Below, piece after piece: positions 39,308-48,532 of a stretch of DNA of 64,000 nt. The notes below the pieces were generated by a model. The model had not been told where the DNA came from and searched no databases. It saw only the letters and a program-made list of their open reading frames with translations. Source of the stretch: Bradyrhizobium sp. 186 (GTDB lineage: Bacteria; Pseudomonadota; Alphaproteobacteria; Rhizobiales; Xanthobacteraceae). Position numbers and translations under genes: made by a program. The stretch covers positions 8,122,001-8,186,000 of the forward strand of contig NZ_CP082164.1 in the NCBI RefSeq assembly GCF_023101685.1. Reading direction: 5' to 3'. Every line of letters begins with the position of its first letter. Within the stretch, counting starts at the first letter, position 1.

Positions 39308-40411
39308 TCAGGAGGCCTCGGCCCGCCGCTCCTGCGCGTAGCGCACCAGTGCGGCGAAGCGATAGATGCCGTGCACGAACTTGCCGTAGGGCATGGTGAT
39401 GAACAGCGCGAACACGGCACCGAGATGCAGCGCCAGCAGCGGCCCCATGGCGGCGGTCTCGCGCAGAATCAGCAGCGCCATGCCGGTGAAACCGGTCAGG
39501 AACAGCATGGCGATGAAGCCGACATCCATGCCGTAGCGCTGCTCGTCCAGCAACGCGGGATCGCGCCGCATCTTGGCCGCGAACAGCCCGATCGGGCCGA
39601 CCACGAGGCCGATCCCGCCCAACGTGCCCAGCACGACAGGCAGATCCCACCATGGATAGGGCGCCTCGCGTCCCCAAAGATAATGATAGAGCGTGGCCAC
39701 CGACGTCGCGGCGAAGCACAGCATGAAGCCGTAGAAGGTCAGGTGATGATACAGCTTGCGTCGGTCGGTCGGCTTGTCGTCCTCGTTGTAGCAACCGACG
39801 CCACCGCCATCGAGATAGCGCAGCTCGCCGGCATCTCGGATGGCCTGCAAGATTGAGCCACCCTCCGCTCGGCCGCCGATCGGCGTGCCGATGTCGCGCC
39901 AGAACGCGCGCACGCTCATGACCAGCGCGAGGATTGCGTAAAGGAACGCGGCGCTGAACAGCGCAGCCATCGCATTGTGCGGCATCAGTCTGTAGAAGGC
40001 GCCCGGGCCGGTGTGAACGCCGAGCAGCACGCTGCGGTCGTTCATGGCGGCGAAGCCGAAAATAAAGGCCGCCATGCTGAGCGCCGCCACGATGCTGATG
40101 ACGAGCCCGTTGCGCGCAAAGGCGCCGGACAGCGCCCGCGGCCAGGCATAGGCCGCATAGGACTCGGCGCGCGCGACCGCGAGCGTCTGCGGAACATTGA
40201 CGTTGAATTCATGCGGCGGCGAGAACTGGCAGTCGACATAGCAGGCACCGCAGCCATGGCAGAGATTGGCGAGATAATTGAGGTCGCCGTCGGAGAAGGC
40301 GCGTCGCATCTCCATGGCGGGGAACACGGCGCAGAGGCCCTCGCAGTAGCGGCAGGAATTGCAGACCGTCATCAGACGGTCGGCTTCGTCCAAAATCCTA
40401 GTTCCGTGCAT
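39308..40411 (-). CDS. tcuB: Tricarballylate utilisation protein B (Fe-S membrane protein)
   Basis: A 367-residue protein that reoxidises the TcuA flavin and passes electrons to the membrane chain. Two 4Fe-4S motifs lie at the N-terminus (CNSCRYCEGLCAVFP and CHGCGACYVDCQFSPPHEF). About six membrane spans follow with His residues (LYHHLTFYGFMLCF, ALHLGAVFALFITMPYGKFVHGIYR) suited to haem or quinone contact. Its start overlaps the tcuA end by 14 bp, so translation is coupled. Confidence 0.88.
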   Translation of the reverse strand: MHGTRILDEADRLMTVCNSCRYCEGLCAVFPAMEMRRAFSDGDLNYLANLCHGCGACYVDCQFSPPHEFNVNVPQTLAVARAESYAAYAWPRALSGAFARNGLVISIVAALSMAAFIFGFAAMNDRSVLLGVHTGPGAFYRLMPHNAMAALFSAAFLYAILALVMSVRAFWRDIGTPIGGRAEGGSILQAIRDAGELRYLDGGGVGCYNEDDKPTDRRKLYHHLTFYGFMLCFAATSVATLYHYLWGREAPYPWWDLPVVLGTLGGIGLVVGPIGLFAAKMRRDPALLDEQRYGMDVGFIAMLFLTGFTGMALLILRETAAMGPLLALHLGAVFALFITMPYGKFVHGIYRFAALVRYAQERRAEAS

Positions 40412-41789
40412 GTTTCGCCGCTTCCTGTCCTGCGATCCGCCCGAACACGCTGCCGATGGTCATGCCCATGCCGGCGGCATAGCCCTTGCCGAGCACGTTG
40501 CCCGCCATGATCTCGCCGGCCGCGAACATGTTGGCCGACGGCTTGCCGTCAGCCATCAGCATGCGCGCCTCCTTCGTTACGCGCGTGCCGAGATAGGTGA
40601 AGGTGATGCCGGGCCGCACCGGATAGGCGAGATAGGGTGGCGTCTCGATACGCCGCGCCCAATGGGTCTTCTGCGGCGTGATGCCCTCGGTGCGGCAGTC
40701 GTCCAGGATGGTGTGGTCGAAGGTGCCGGGCTGCACCGCGGCGTTAAATTCGGTGATGGTCTTTTCCAGCGCGGCCGGATCGAGCTCGAGCTTGCCGGCA
40801 AGCTCGACAATCGTCTGCCCGGCGATCGGCGGGAACAGCGTCGGCATGAACGAGGTGACGACGGTCGAATCGAAGATGATGTAGGCGATCTGGTCGGGCT
40901 GCGCGGCGACCAGCCGGCCCCAGATCGCATAGCGCTTCGGCCAGATGTCTTCGCCCTCGTCGTAGAAGCGCTGGGCGTGCTTGTTGACGACGATGCCGAA
41001 CACCACGGAGTCATGGCGCGTGATGATGCCGCCGTCGAATTTCGGCGCGCGGGCGTCGATCGCGACCGCATGGCACTGGGTGGGATCGCCGACCTCCTGC
41101 ACGCCCTTGGCAAGCAGCATCTTCAGGATCGAGCCGCGGTTATAGGGCGTGCCGCGGATCAGGAAATTGTCGGCGGCCTCGCCCCAATATTGCTTCAACC
41201 ACTCGATGTTGGCCTCGAACCCGCCGGCCGCGGCGACCAACGACGTCGCACGGATCTCGGTCTCGCCCTTGATCGGCCGCTTGACGCGGGCGGCGAGGAA
41301 CATACCGTCCTCGATCACGAGGTCGGTGACCTCGGCGTCGTACTCAACCTCGACGCCGAGCCGTTCGGCGGTGAGATAGAGTGCGTTCAGCATTGCGCGG
41401 CCGCCGCCGAGAAAGAAGGAGTTGGTGCGGCCGAGGCTCAGCGTGCCGCCGAGCGAGGGCTGCCAGCGCACGCCCTGCTCCACGATCCAGTCCAGGATGT
41501 CCTTGGACTCCCGGATCATGTGGCGGGCGAGCACCTCGTCGGTCTGCCCGCCAGTCACGCGCAGAAGATCCTCCCAGAACTCCTCCTCGGTATAGGGGCC
41601 GGTCAGGATGTCGGTGGCGGCGTCATGGGCGCAGCGCATGTTGCGGGTATGGCGGGTGTTGCCGCCGCGATAGAATTTTGGCGCGCCCTCGAGAACCAGC
41701 ACCGACGCCCCGCCGCGCCGCGCGCTGATGGCGGCGCACAGCGCCGCATTGCCGCCGCCGATCACCAGCACGTCGTATTTGCTGCTCAT
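40398..41789 (-). CDS. tcuA: FAD-dependent tricarballylate dehydrogenase
   Basis: A 463-residue flavoprotein oxidising tricarballylate to cis-aconitate. The N-terminal dinucleotide motif VLVIGGGNAALCAAISARRGGASVLVLEGAP is intact. Family signatures include FYRGGNTRHTRNMRCAHD, SLVAAAGGFEANIEWL, and the C-terminal GEIMAGNVLGKGYAAGMGMTIGSVFGR. It pairs with tcuB. No tcuC citrate/tricarballylate transporter lies nearby, so uptake must be encoded elsewhere. Divergent from the GntR regulator. Confidence 0.9.
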   Translation of the reverse strand: MSSKYDVLVIGGGNAALCAAISARRGGASVLVLEGAPKFYRGGNTRHTRNMRCAHDAATDILTGPYTEEEFWEDLLRVTGGQTDEVLARHMIRESKDILDWIVEQGVRWQPSLGGTLSLGRTNSFFLGGGRAMLNALYLTAERLGVEVEYDAEVTDLVIEDGMFLAARVKRPIKGETEIRATSLVAAAGGFEANIEWLKQYWGEAADNFLIRGTPYNRGSILKMLLAKGVQEVGDPTQCHAVAIDARAPKFDGGIITRHDSVVFGIVVNKHAQRFYDEGEDIWPKRYAIWGRLVAAQPDQIAYIIFDSTVVTSFMPTLFPPIAGQTIVELAGKLELDPAALEKTITEFNAAVQPGTFDHTILDDCRTEGITPQKTHWARRIETPPYLAYPVRPGITFTYLGTRVTKEARMLMADGKPSANMFAAGEIMAGNVLGKGYAAGMGMTIGSVFGRIAGQEAAKHARN

Positions 41790-41868
41790 GCCGTCTGCCC
41801 GATGCGACGAAGTTAGAGATATTCTGCTCGCCGGCGGCCTCGGTCAACTCGGCGCGGCATTGCGTACT

Positions 41869-41880
41869 TTTGTATACAAA
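41869..41880. promoter_or_regulatory. Palindromic GntR-type operator candidate
   Basis: A perfect 12-bp palindrome TTTGTATACAAA in the 157-bp gap between tcuA and the GntR gene, followed by a related half-site GATATAC. GntR regulators of the FCD group bind short AT-rich palindromes of this sort. Position and symmetry support it as the operator for tcuAB and autoregulation. Confidence 0.65.
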
Positions 41881-41946
41881 GATATACAGAGATGCTGCAA
41901 GCCGCATCTCTGCATGGGCAGGATGCGTTCGCGAGCCCGAGGACAC

Positions 41947-42630
41947 ATGGCCAGGCGCCCGGCAAAGGCAGGCGGATCAATCGCGCGCGGCGGAAGCCTC
42001 GCGCTGGGCGAAGCCGTGTTCCGCTCGCTCTGCGAAGCGCTCCAGGCGGGTAGCTACCGCGCCGGCGACCGCCTGCGCGAGGAAGAGGTTGCGCAGCGGC
42101 TGAAGGTCAGCCGCACGCCGGTCCGCGAAGCTCTCGGCCGGCTCGCCGCGCGCGGCTTCGTCGAGCCGGCGGCCGGCCGCGGGCTGATCGTGCGCAACCT
42201 CGACATTTCCGAGGTGCTCGAGCTCTATGCGATGCGCGAGATCATGGAAGGCGCAGCCGCCCGCCTCGCCGCCGAGCACGCCTCAGCGCCCGAGATCGAT
42301 GCGCTGAGGGATATCGAGCAGGCCTTCACCGAGGCCTCCGAGACTGACGCAGCCGGGATGGCGAGGCTCAACCGCAGCTTTCACGAGGCGATCTGCCGCG
42401 CCGCGCGCAACCGCTATCTCGACAATGCCTCCCGCGAGTTGCAGGACTGGATCGCGCTGCTGGGCCCGACCACCTTCACGGTGACGGGCCGGCCCTTGAC
42501 CAGCCATGGGGAGCATCAGGCGATCATCGATGCCATTGCCGCACGCGATGGCGACAGGGCCGAGCAACTCGCACGCACGCATATCCGCGAAGCGCTGCGT
42601 TGCCGGCTGAAGCTGTTGCAGAAGCAATAG
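41947..42630 (+). CDS. GntR-family (FCD) transcriptional regulator
   Basis: A 227-residue regulator from ATG 41947. N-terminal winged helix (ALGEAVFRSLCEALQAGSYRAGDRLREEEVAQRLKVSRTPVREALGRLAARGFVEP) and a C-terminal FCD ligand domain with metal-binding-type residues (YAMREIMEGAAARLA, FHEAICRAARN, SHGEHQAIIDAIAARD). Divergent from tcuAB with a palindromic site between, so it most likely represses these genes until the tricarboxylate is present. Salmonella uses a LysR regulator for tcu, so this is a different solution. Confidence 0.87.
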   Translation: MARRPAKAGGSIARGGSLALGEAVFRSLCEALQAGSYRAGDRLREEEVAQRLKVSRTPVREALGRLAARGFVEPAAGRGLIVRNLDISEVLELYAMREIMEGAAARLAAEHASAPEIDALRDIEQAFTEASETDAAGMARLNRSFHEAICRAARNRYLDNASRELQDWIALLGPTTFTVTGRPLTSHGEHQAIIDAIAARDGDRAEQLARTHIREALRCRLKLLQKQ

Positions 42631-42641
42631 CAGCGAGACGC

Positions 42642-43115
42642 TCAGGCGATCACATCCGCTGCTATCGCCTTCATTGCGTCGCACAGATCGCGCGGATTCA
42701 GCCGCACCTGCAGTCCGCGCTGGCCCCCATTGACGTAGACCTGATCGTGCGCCATTGCGCTTTGCTCGATCACGGTGCGCACGGGTCTCCGCTGCCCGAA
42801 CGGGCTGATGCCGCCAACCTTGAAGCCGGTGATGCGTTCGGCTTCAGGCGGCTTCATCATCTGCGCCGACTTGCCGCCGGCGGCCGCGGCGAGCTTCTTC
42901 ATCGAGACTTCCTGGTCGGACGGAACGATGACGCAGACCGGCTTGCCGTCGACCAGCGCCATCAGCGTCTTCAGCACGCGCGCCGGGTCCTCAGCCAACG
43001 CTGATGCGGCCTGAAGGCCGATGCTTTCCGCGTCGGGATCGTAGTCGTAAGCGTGGACGGTGAAGGAGATCGAGGCGGCTGCAAGCGCGCGGGTGGCTGG
43101 GGTGGCTTTGGACAT
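42642..43115 (-). CDS. ybaK: YbaK-type Cys-tRNA(Pro)/aminoacyl-tRNA deacylase
   Basis: A 157-residue trans-editing protein that hydrolyses mischarged aminoacyl-tRNA. Family signatures: TPATRALAAASISFTVHAYDYDP, ALVDGKPVCVIVPSDQEVSMKKLAAAAGGKSAQMM with the catalytic Lys region, and GFKVGGISPFGQRRPVRTVIE with the GXXXP loop. Complete. Convergent with the GntR gene, 11 bp apart. Confidence 0.9.
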   Translation of the reverse strand: MSKATPATRALAAASISFTVHAYDYDPDAESIGLQAASALAEDPARVLKTLMALVDGKPVCVIVPSDQEVSMKKLAAAAGGKSAQMMKPPEAERITGFKVGGISPFGQRRPVRTVIEQSAMAHDQVYVNGGQRGLQVRLNPRDLCDAMKAIAADVIA

Positions 43116-43129
43116 GCGTTACGTCTAGC

Positions 43130-43211
43130 ACCGTCATTGCCCGCGGCGAAGCGATCCAGAGTCTCCCCGTGGAGGCAATCTGGATTGCTTCGCTGCGCTA
43201 GCAATGACGGT
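43130..43211. repeat. Intergenic inverted repeat, family copy 1
   Basis: Outer arms ACCGTCATTGC (43130-43140) and GCAATGACGGT (43201-43211) pair perfectly; inner arms GCGAAGCGATCCAGA and TCTGGATTGCTTCGC pair with one wobble. The same structure and near-identical arms recur at 53173-53252, so this is a dispersed palindromic family. Confidence 0.8.
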
Positions 43212-43842
43212 GTGGGTACACATACACGCCCACCCTCAGCTGTCGTCCCGGCGAAGGCCGGGACCCATATGTGGACGGCCCCCGTGGCACAAGAGCTTTT
43301 TGGTGAGATCGGATCGCTTGCATCCATATGTCCGGCCTGTTGAGTGCGATCTGCGCCAGCAACGGCTCGATCTTGTCCAGCCCCTTGGGCGCAATCAGGC
43401 CAAACTCCGCCGCATGGCCGCGGATCGTATTGGTCAACTGAGTGCGCCGGGCGATCAGCCCGTCGCGGACGCCCGTCAGCATCAATGCGGCTTGCTGCTC
43501 GGCGCTCTTCACCGGCACGAACCGCATGGTCGGTCGGCTCATCGCCTCGCAAAGCCCTTCCGCGTCCCGCCCGTCGTTCTTGTTCCGCGACACGTAGGGC
43601 TTCACCAGTTGCGGCGCCATCAGCTTCACCTCGTGGCCGAGCTGGCGAAGCTCTCGCGCCCAATATTGCGAAGCCCCGCAGGCCTCCATCCCGATCACGG
43701 TCGGCGGCAACTTGGCGAAGAACTCCGCCACCTGCTTGCGCGACAGCTTCTTGCGCAAGACCGGCTGCTCCGCCGCATCAACCCCATGCAGCACGAAAAT
43801 ATACTTCGACGTATCCATCCCAATACGGATAATCTGGTTCAC
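43198..43842 (-). pseudogene. IS110-family transposase, C-terminally truncated
   Basis: From GTG 43842 (AGGAG upstream) the frame encodes the DEDD RuvC-like domain: Asp in RIGMDTSKY, Glu in IGMEACGASQYW, and Asp/Asp in NKNDGRDAEGL, plus ALMLTGVRDGLIARRTQLTNTIRGHAAEFGL. After about 170 native residues it loses homology (at IALNRPDIWMQ), reads out through the element's terminal repeat and stops at 43198. The C-terminal Ser-containing Transposase_20 domain is absent, so the product cannot recombine DNA by itself. Confidence 0.8.
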
Positions 43843-44024
43843 GGGCGGCTCCTGCGAATGAGTTTCTGACAACCTCATTCTGGCACACTGATGCCGTAGG
43901 GGGCCGTCCACCCCATCAACCACAGGGATAAGTTTGGCGAAGAGTCGTCGTTCGGGACTTCCACTGTCCATGACCGAGAGATCACGCGGTATAGGTCCCG
44001 GCCTTCGCCGGGACGACACTGAGG
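43234..44024. repeat. Palindromic repeat split by a small IS110-related element
   Basis: The left end (43234-43265) and the complement of the right end (43994-44024) agree apart from one base: both read CCTCAG, then GTCGTCCCGGCGAAGGCC and GGGACC. Removing 43269-43911 and one CCCAT joins them into an uninterrupted element of about 140 bp. Confidence 0.75.
43269..43911 (-). mobile_element. 643-bp IS110-related element with perfect terminal repeats
   Basis: Perfect 13-bp inverted repeats GTGGACGGCCCCC (43271-43283) and its complement (43899-43911) bound the insert, and CCCAT is repeated at 43264-43268 and 43912-43916. It contains only the N-terminal two-fifths of an IS110-type transposase. Intact ends around an incomplete gene suggest an internally deleted, non-autonomous derivative. 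Confidence 0.7.
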
Positions 44025-44063
44025 ATTTGGTGGCACGGTGTCGCCAAAAGACTGCCGCGCGCC

Positions 44064-46832
44064 CTACTCCGCAGCGTCCCTCATCTCCGCGCGCTCCGCC
44101 CTGGCCGCGCAGAACTTGAACTCCGGGATCTTGCCGAACGGATCGAGCGCCGGGTTGGTCAACAAATTCGCGGCCGCTTCCGCGTAGCAGAACGGCATGA
44201 ACACCATGTTTTCCGGCACGTCGCGGTCGGAACGAACCTTGACCTCGACCGCGCCGCGGCGGGTCTCCAGCCGGATGAAATCGCCGGGCGCGAGCTGCTT
44301 CTTGCGCATGTCCTTCGGCGACATGAAGGCGACCGCCTCGGGCTCGATCTGGTCGAGCACCTGCGCGCGGCGCGTCATCGAACCGGTGTGCCAGTGCTCG
44401 AGCACGCGGCCGGTCGAGAGCACCATCGGATATTCGGCGTCGGGCAGCTCATCCGGCGGGATGACCTTGGCCGGCACGATCTTGCCGCGGCCGCTCTCAG
44501 TCGGGAAGCCTGTGGTGAAGATGATCTCGTTGCCGGGCTCGTCGGGACCGTCGACGGGATAGGTGACCGCGCCTTCGCGCACCAGCCGCTCCCAGGTGAT
44601 GTTCTTCAGCGACGGCATCAACTGCGCCATCTCGGTGAAGACCTCGCCGGGGCCGGAATAATTCCACGGCAAGCCCATGCGCTTGCCGATCTCCTGGATG
44701 ATCCAGAGATCTTGCCGCGCATCGCCCGGCGGCTTGATCACCTGGCGCGCAAGCTGGACGCGGCGATCGGTGTTGGTGAAGGAGCCGTCCTTTTCCGCGA
44801 ACGCCGAGGCCGGCAGGATGACGTCGGCGTGGAACGCGGTTTCGGTGACGAAGAGATCCTGCACCACGAGATGATCGAGCATGGCAAGCGCGTGGCGCGC
44901 ATGCTGGAGATCGGGGTCGGACATCGCGGGGTTCTCGCCCTCGATATACATGCCCTTGATCTCGCCGGCATGGATCGCGTTCATGATCTCGACCACGGTC
45001 AGGCCGCGCACGGGATCGAGGTCTTGTCCCCACAGCTTCTCGAAACTGCCGCGCATGTCGTCGCGCCCGACCGGCTGATAATCCGGCAGGAACATCGGGA
45101 TCAGGCCGGCATCGGAGGCGCCCTGCACGTTGTTCTGGCCGCGCAGCGGATGCAGACCCGTGCCGGGACGGCCGACCTGGCCGGTGATCAGCGCTAGCGC
45201 AATCAGGCAGCGCGCATTGTCGGTGCCGTGGACATGCTGGCTGATGCCCATGCCCCAGAAGATGATCGAGGATTTCGCCCGCGCATAGGTTCGCGCCACC
45301 TCGCGCAGGGTTTGCGCCGGGACGCCGCAGATCGGCTCCATCTTCTCCGGCGTGAACTCCTTGATCTTCTCCTTGAGGTCGTCAAAGCCCTCGGTGTAGC
45401 CCGCGATGTACTGGTCGTCGGTCAAGCCTTCGGTGATGATCGTGTTGATCATCGCGTTCAGCATGGCGACGTCGGAGCCGGGCTTGAACTGCAAGTGCTT
45501 GGTCGCGTGACGCGACAGCGACTGCCGGCGCGGATCAATGACGAAGAGCTTTGCGCCATTCTCCTTGACCGCGTTCTTGATGTAGGTCGCGGCGACCGGG
45601 TGGTTCACGGTCGGGTTGGCGCCGATCACGATGATGACCTCGGCGTCCATCGCGGCGGCGAACGGCGCCGACACCGCGCCCGAGCTCAAGCCTTCGAACA
45701 GCGCAGCCACCGACGAGGCATGACACAGACGGGTGCAGTGATCGACATTGTTGGAGCCGAAGCCGGTGCGCACCAGCTTCTGGAACAGATAGGCTTCCTC
45801 GTTCGAGCCCTTGGCCGAACCGAAGCCTGCGAGCGCCTTGACGCCGTTCTCGTCACGGATCTTGACCAGACCCTTGGCTGCGATGTCGAGCGCCTCGTCC
45901 CAGCTCGCCTCCCGGAAATGCGTGAAGGGATTGGCCGGATCGACCTGGTCGTTGGAATCCTTCTTCGCATTGGGCAGCCGCACCAGCGGTTTTGTCAGCC
46001 GATGCGGATGGTGGATGTAATCGAAGCCGAAGCGGCCCTTGACGCAGAGGCGGTTGTGATTGGCGGGGCCGTCACGGCCTTCCGCATAGATCACCTTCTC
46101 GTCCTTGACCTGGTAGGTCACCTGGCAGCCGACGCCGCAGAACGGGCAGAGCGAGTCGACCTTCTTGTCGGCGTAGGTGACGCGGGTCTGCTTGTCGTCG
46201 AGCATCACGGCCGGCATCAGGGCGCCGGTCGGGCAGGCCTGCACGCATTCGCCGCACGCGACGCAGGTGGATTCACCCATGGGATCGTCGAAGTCGAACA
46301 CGATTTTGGAATCGTGATTGCGATAGGCCATGCCTATGACGTCGTTGACCTGAACCTCGCGGCAGGCGCGCACGCACAGGCCGCACTGGATGCAGGCGTC
46401 GAGATTGACGCGCATCGCCGGATGGCTGGCATCGGTTTCCCAGCGCTCGGCGGCGGGGAAGCGGCTCTCGGTAACGCCGGTGGTCTCGGCCCAGTGCCAG
46501 AATTTGGACTCCGGGTCGTGCGAGGTCGCGCGCGCCGGCTGATCGGCGACCAGCAGCTCCATCACCATTTTTTGCGCGGCGACCGCGCGGTGGCTCTCCG
46601 ACTTCACCTTCATGCCGACCGACGGCGTCCGCTTACAGGAGGCCGCCAGCACGCGCTCGCCCTCGATCTCGACCATGCAGGCGCGGCAATTGCCGTCGGG
46701 GCGGTAGTCGGGCTCCGGTGAATAGCAGAGGTGCGGAATCTCGCGGCCCTGGCGCTTGGCCACCTGCCAGATCGTCTCGCCGGGATTGGCCTCGACCTGC
46801 TTGCCATCGAGCTCGAACGTAATCCTGGTCAT
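44064..46832 (-). CDS. fdsA: NAD-dependent formate dehydrogenase, alpha (molybdenum) subunit
   Basis: A 922-residue catalytic subunit oxidising formate to CO2 at a Mo (or W) bis-pterin site. Order: N-terminal 2Fe-2S domain (HLCYSPEP, GNCRACMVEIEG), His-Cys cluster (HPAMRVNLDACIQCGLCVRAC), 4Fe-4S pair (CVACGECVQACPTGAL), FDH-type cluster (CPFCGVGCQVTY), then the molybdopterin domains with the metal-ligand Cys in CTRLCHASSV and a C-terminal cofactor-binding domain (MVLSTGRVLEHWHTGSMTRR). Cys is used rather than selenocysteine. It has no Tat signal, so is cytoplasmic. Overlaps fdsB by 4 bp. Confidence 0.95.
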   Translation of the reverse strand: MTRITFELDGKQVEANPGETIWQVAKRQGREIPHLCYSPEPDYRPDGNCRACMVEIEGERVLAASCKRTPSVGMKVKSESHRAVAAQKMVMELLVADQPARATSHDPESKFWHWAETTGVTESRFPAAERWETDASHPAMRVNLDACIQCGLCVRACREVQVNDVIGMAYRNHDSKIVFDFDDPMGESTCVACGECVQACPTGALMPAVMLDDKQTRVTYADKKVDSLCPFCGVGCQVTYQVKDEKVIYAEGRDGPANHNRLCVKGRFGFDYIHHPHRLTKPLVRLPNAKKDSNDQVDPANPFTHFREASWDEALDIAAKGLVKIRDENGVKALAGFGSAKGSNEEAYLFQKLVRTGFGSNNVDHCTRLCHASSVAALFEGLSSGAVSAPFAAAMDAEVIIVIGANPTVNHPVAATYIKNAVKENGAKLFVIDPRRQSLSRHATKHLQFKPGSDVAMLNAMINTIITEGLTDDQYIAGYTEGFDDLKEKIKEFTPEKMEPICGVPAQTLREVARTYARAKSSIIFWGMGISQHVHGTDNARCLIALALITGQVGRPGTGLHPLRGQNNVQGASDAGLIPMFLPDYQPVGRDDMRGSFEKLWGQDLDPVRGLTVVEIMNAIHAGEIKGMYIEGENPAMSDPDLQHARHALAMLDHLVVQDLFVTETAFHADVILPASAFAEKDGSFTNTDRRVQLARQVIKPPGDARQDLWIIQEIGKRMGLPWNYSGPGEVFTEMAQLMPSLKNITWERLVREGAVTYPVDGPDEPGNEIIFTTGFPTESGRGKIVPAKVIPPDELPDAEYPMVLSTGRVLEHWHTGSMTRRAQVLDQIEPEAVAFMSPKDMRKKQLAPGDFIRLETRRGAVEVKVRSDRDVPENMVFMPFCYAEAAANLLTNPALDPFGKIPEFKFCAARAERAEMRDAAE

Positions 46833-48532
46833 TCGGCCGCTTCCTTGAACTCGTCAGGGAAATATTTGATCACGGTTGAGAGCGGGTTCGACGCCGCCTG
46901 TCCGAGCCCGCAGATCGAGGCATCGCGCATCACCTGGCTCAATTCTTCCAGCAATGCGCGGTTCCAGACCGGCTTCTGCATCAACAGCGCCGCCTTCTCG
47001 GTTCCGACGCGGCACGGCGTGCACTGGCCGCAGCTCTCGTCCTCGAAGAACTTCATCAGGTTCAACGCCGCCGCTTTCACGCTGTCCTGCGTCGACAGGA
47101 TCACGATCGCGGCCGATCCGATGAAGCAGCCGTATTTCTCCAGCGTGCCGAAATCGAGCGGGATGTCGTCCATCGACGCCGGCAGAATGCCGCCGGACGC
47201 GCCGCCCGGAAGGTAGGCGTAGAACTGATGGCCGTCGGCCATGCCGCCGCAATATTCGTCGATCAGCTCGCGAACGGTGATGCCGGCGGGCGCGAGCTTC
47301 ATGCCGGGGTTCTTGACGCGCCCTGAGACCGAGAAGCTGCGCAGGCCGTGCCGCTCGTGGCGGCCGTGGCCCTTCCACCAGTCGGCGCCCTTCTCGACGA
47401 TGTCGCGCACCCACCACAGCGTCTCGATGTTGTTGATCAGCGTCGGCAGGCCGAACAGGCCGACCTGGAACGGATAAGGCGGCTTGTGCCGCGGCAGACC
47501 ACGCTTGCCCTCGAGGCTTTCGAGCAGCGAGGATTCCTCGCCGCAGATGTAAGCCCCGGCGCCGCGCCGCATGTGCAGCGTCGGTCCGCCCGCAGGCAGC
47601 CTTGCAAGCTCGCGTTCGAGGATTTCGCGCGCCGCCGGATATTCGTCGCGGATGTAGATGTAGACGTCGGAGGCCTGAACCACATGCGCGCCGATCAGCA
47701 TGCCCTCGATGAAGCGGTGCGGATCGCTTTCGAGATAGACGCGGTCCTTGAACGTGCCGGGCTCGCCCTCGTCGCCGTTGATCGCCATCAGCCGCGGGCC
47801 GGGCTCCCCTAACACCGCGCGCCATTTGCGTCCGGTCGGGAAGCCGGCGCCGCCGAGGCCGCGCAACGAGGCGTCATCGAGCGCCTTCAGGAGATCATCG
47901 GTCGACAGTTCACCGGAGCGCAGTCGGTTGAGCAACTTGTAGCCGCCGCCGGCGACATAGGCCTCGTAGTCGACATATTTCGGCAGATGCGCGTGGGTGT
48001 CGCCGGCCTTCGCAGCCGCAAGCACGTTGCCGACGGTGGCATGATCGACGAAGTTGTGTCCCACTTCCGCGACGGGCGCCGTATCGCAGCGGCCGACGCA
48101 GGGCGCGCGGACCACGCGAATGCCGGGGCCGCTCGCGCTCTGCAGATCTTCCAGCAGCTTCTCGCCGCCCATCATCGCGCAGGTGAGGGAGTCGCAGACG
48201 CGGATGGTGAGCGGCGCAACATCGGGCTCGCCCTCCTTCACTATGTCGAAATGCGCATAGAAGGTCGCGGTCTCGAACACCTCGGCGAAGGCGAGATTCA
48301 TTTCGTCGGCCAGCGCCGCGAGATGCGCGGCCGAGATCTGGTGATATTTGTCCTGGATCAGGTGCAGACATTCGATCAGCAGATCGCGCCGCCGCGGGCG
48401 ATCGCCGATGAGCTGCTCGATCTCATGCGCGGCGGTGGGATCGACCTGCCGGCCCTTGGGCGTGGCCTTGGCTCGCTTCCGTCCCTCGCCCGGATGTTCG
48501 AACGAGCGGACTTGTTGCACGTCGTGGCTCAT
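46829..48532 (-). CDS. fdsB: Formate dehydrogenase FdsG-FdsB fusion (NADH-reducing subunit)
   Basis: A 567-residue fusion. Residues 35-165 are a NuoE/FdsG-like 2Fe-2S domain (CDSLTCAMMG and APCVGRCDTAPV hold the four Cys). Residues 180-567 are the NuoF/FdsB part with the FMN/NAD-binding region GLGGAGFPTGRKW, GDEGEPGTFKDR, the GAGAYICGEESSLLESLEGKRG loop and the C-terminal 4Fe-4S motif SCGQCTPCRVG. It passes electrons from fdsA to NAD+. In some bacteria G and B are separate genes. Confidence 0.93.
   Translation of the reverse strand: MSHDVQQVRSFEHPGEGRKRAKATPKGRQVDPTAAHEIEQLIGDRPRRRDLLIECLHLIQDKYHQISAAHLAALADEMNLAFAEVFETATFYAHFDIVKEGEPDVAPLTIRVCDSLTCAMMGGEKLLEDLQSASGPGIRVVRAPCVGRCDTAPVAEVGHNFVDHATVGNVLAAAKAGDTHAHLPKYVDYEAYVAGGGYKLLNRLRSGELSTDDLLKALDDASLRGLGGAGFPTGRKWRAVLGEPGPRLMAINGDEGEPGTFKDRVYLESDPHRFIEGMLIGAHVVQASDVYIYIRDEYPAAREILERELARLPAGGPTLHMRRGAGAYICGEESSLLESLEGKRGLPRHKPPYPFQVGLFGLPTLINNIETLWWVRDIVEKGADWWKGHGRHERHGLRSFSVSGRVKNPGMKLAPAGITVRELIDEYCGGMADGHQFYAYLPGGASGGILPASMDDIPLDFGTLEKYGCFIGSAAIVILSTQDSVKAAALNLMKFFEDESCGQCTPCRVGTEKAALLMQKPVWNRALLEELSQVMRDASICGLGQAASNPLSTVIKYFPDEFKEAAE

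Noticed and set aside
45228..46721. 497-residue plus-strand frame
   Set aside because: Antisense of fdsA, whose cysteine motifs prove the minus-strand reading.
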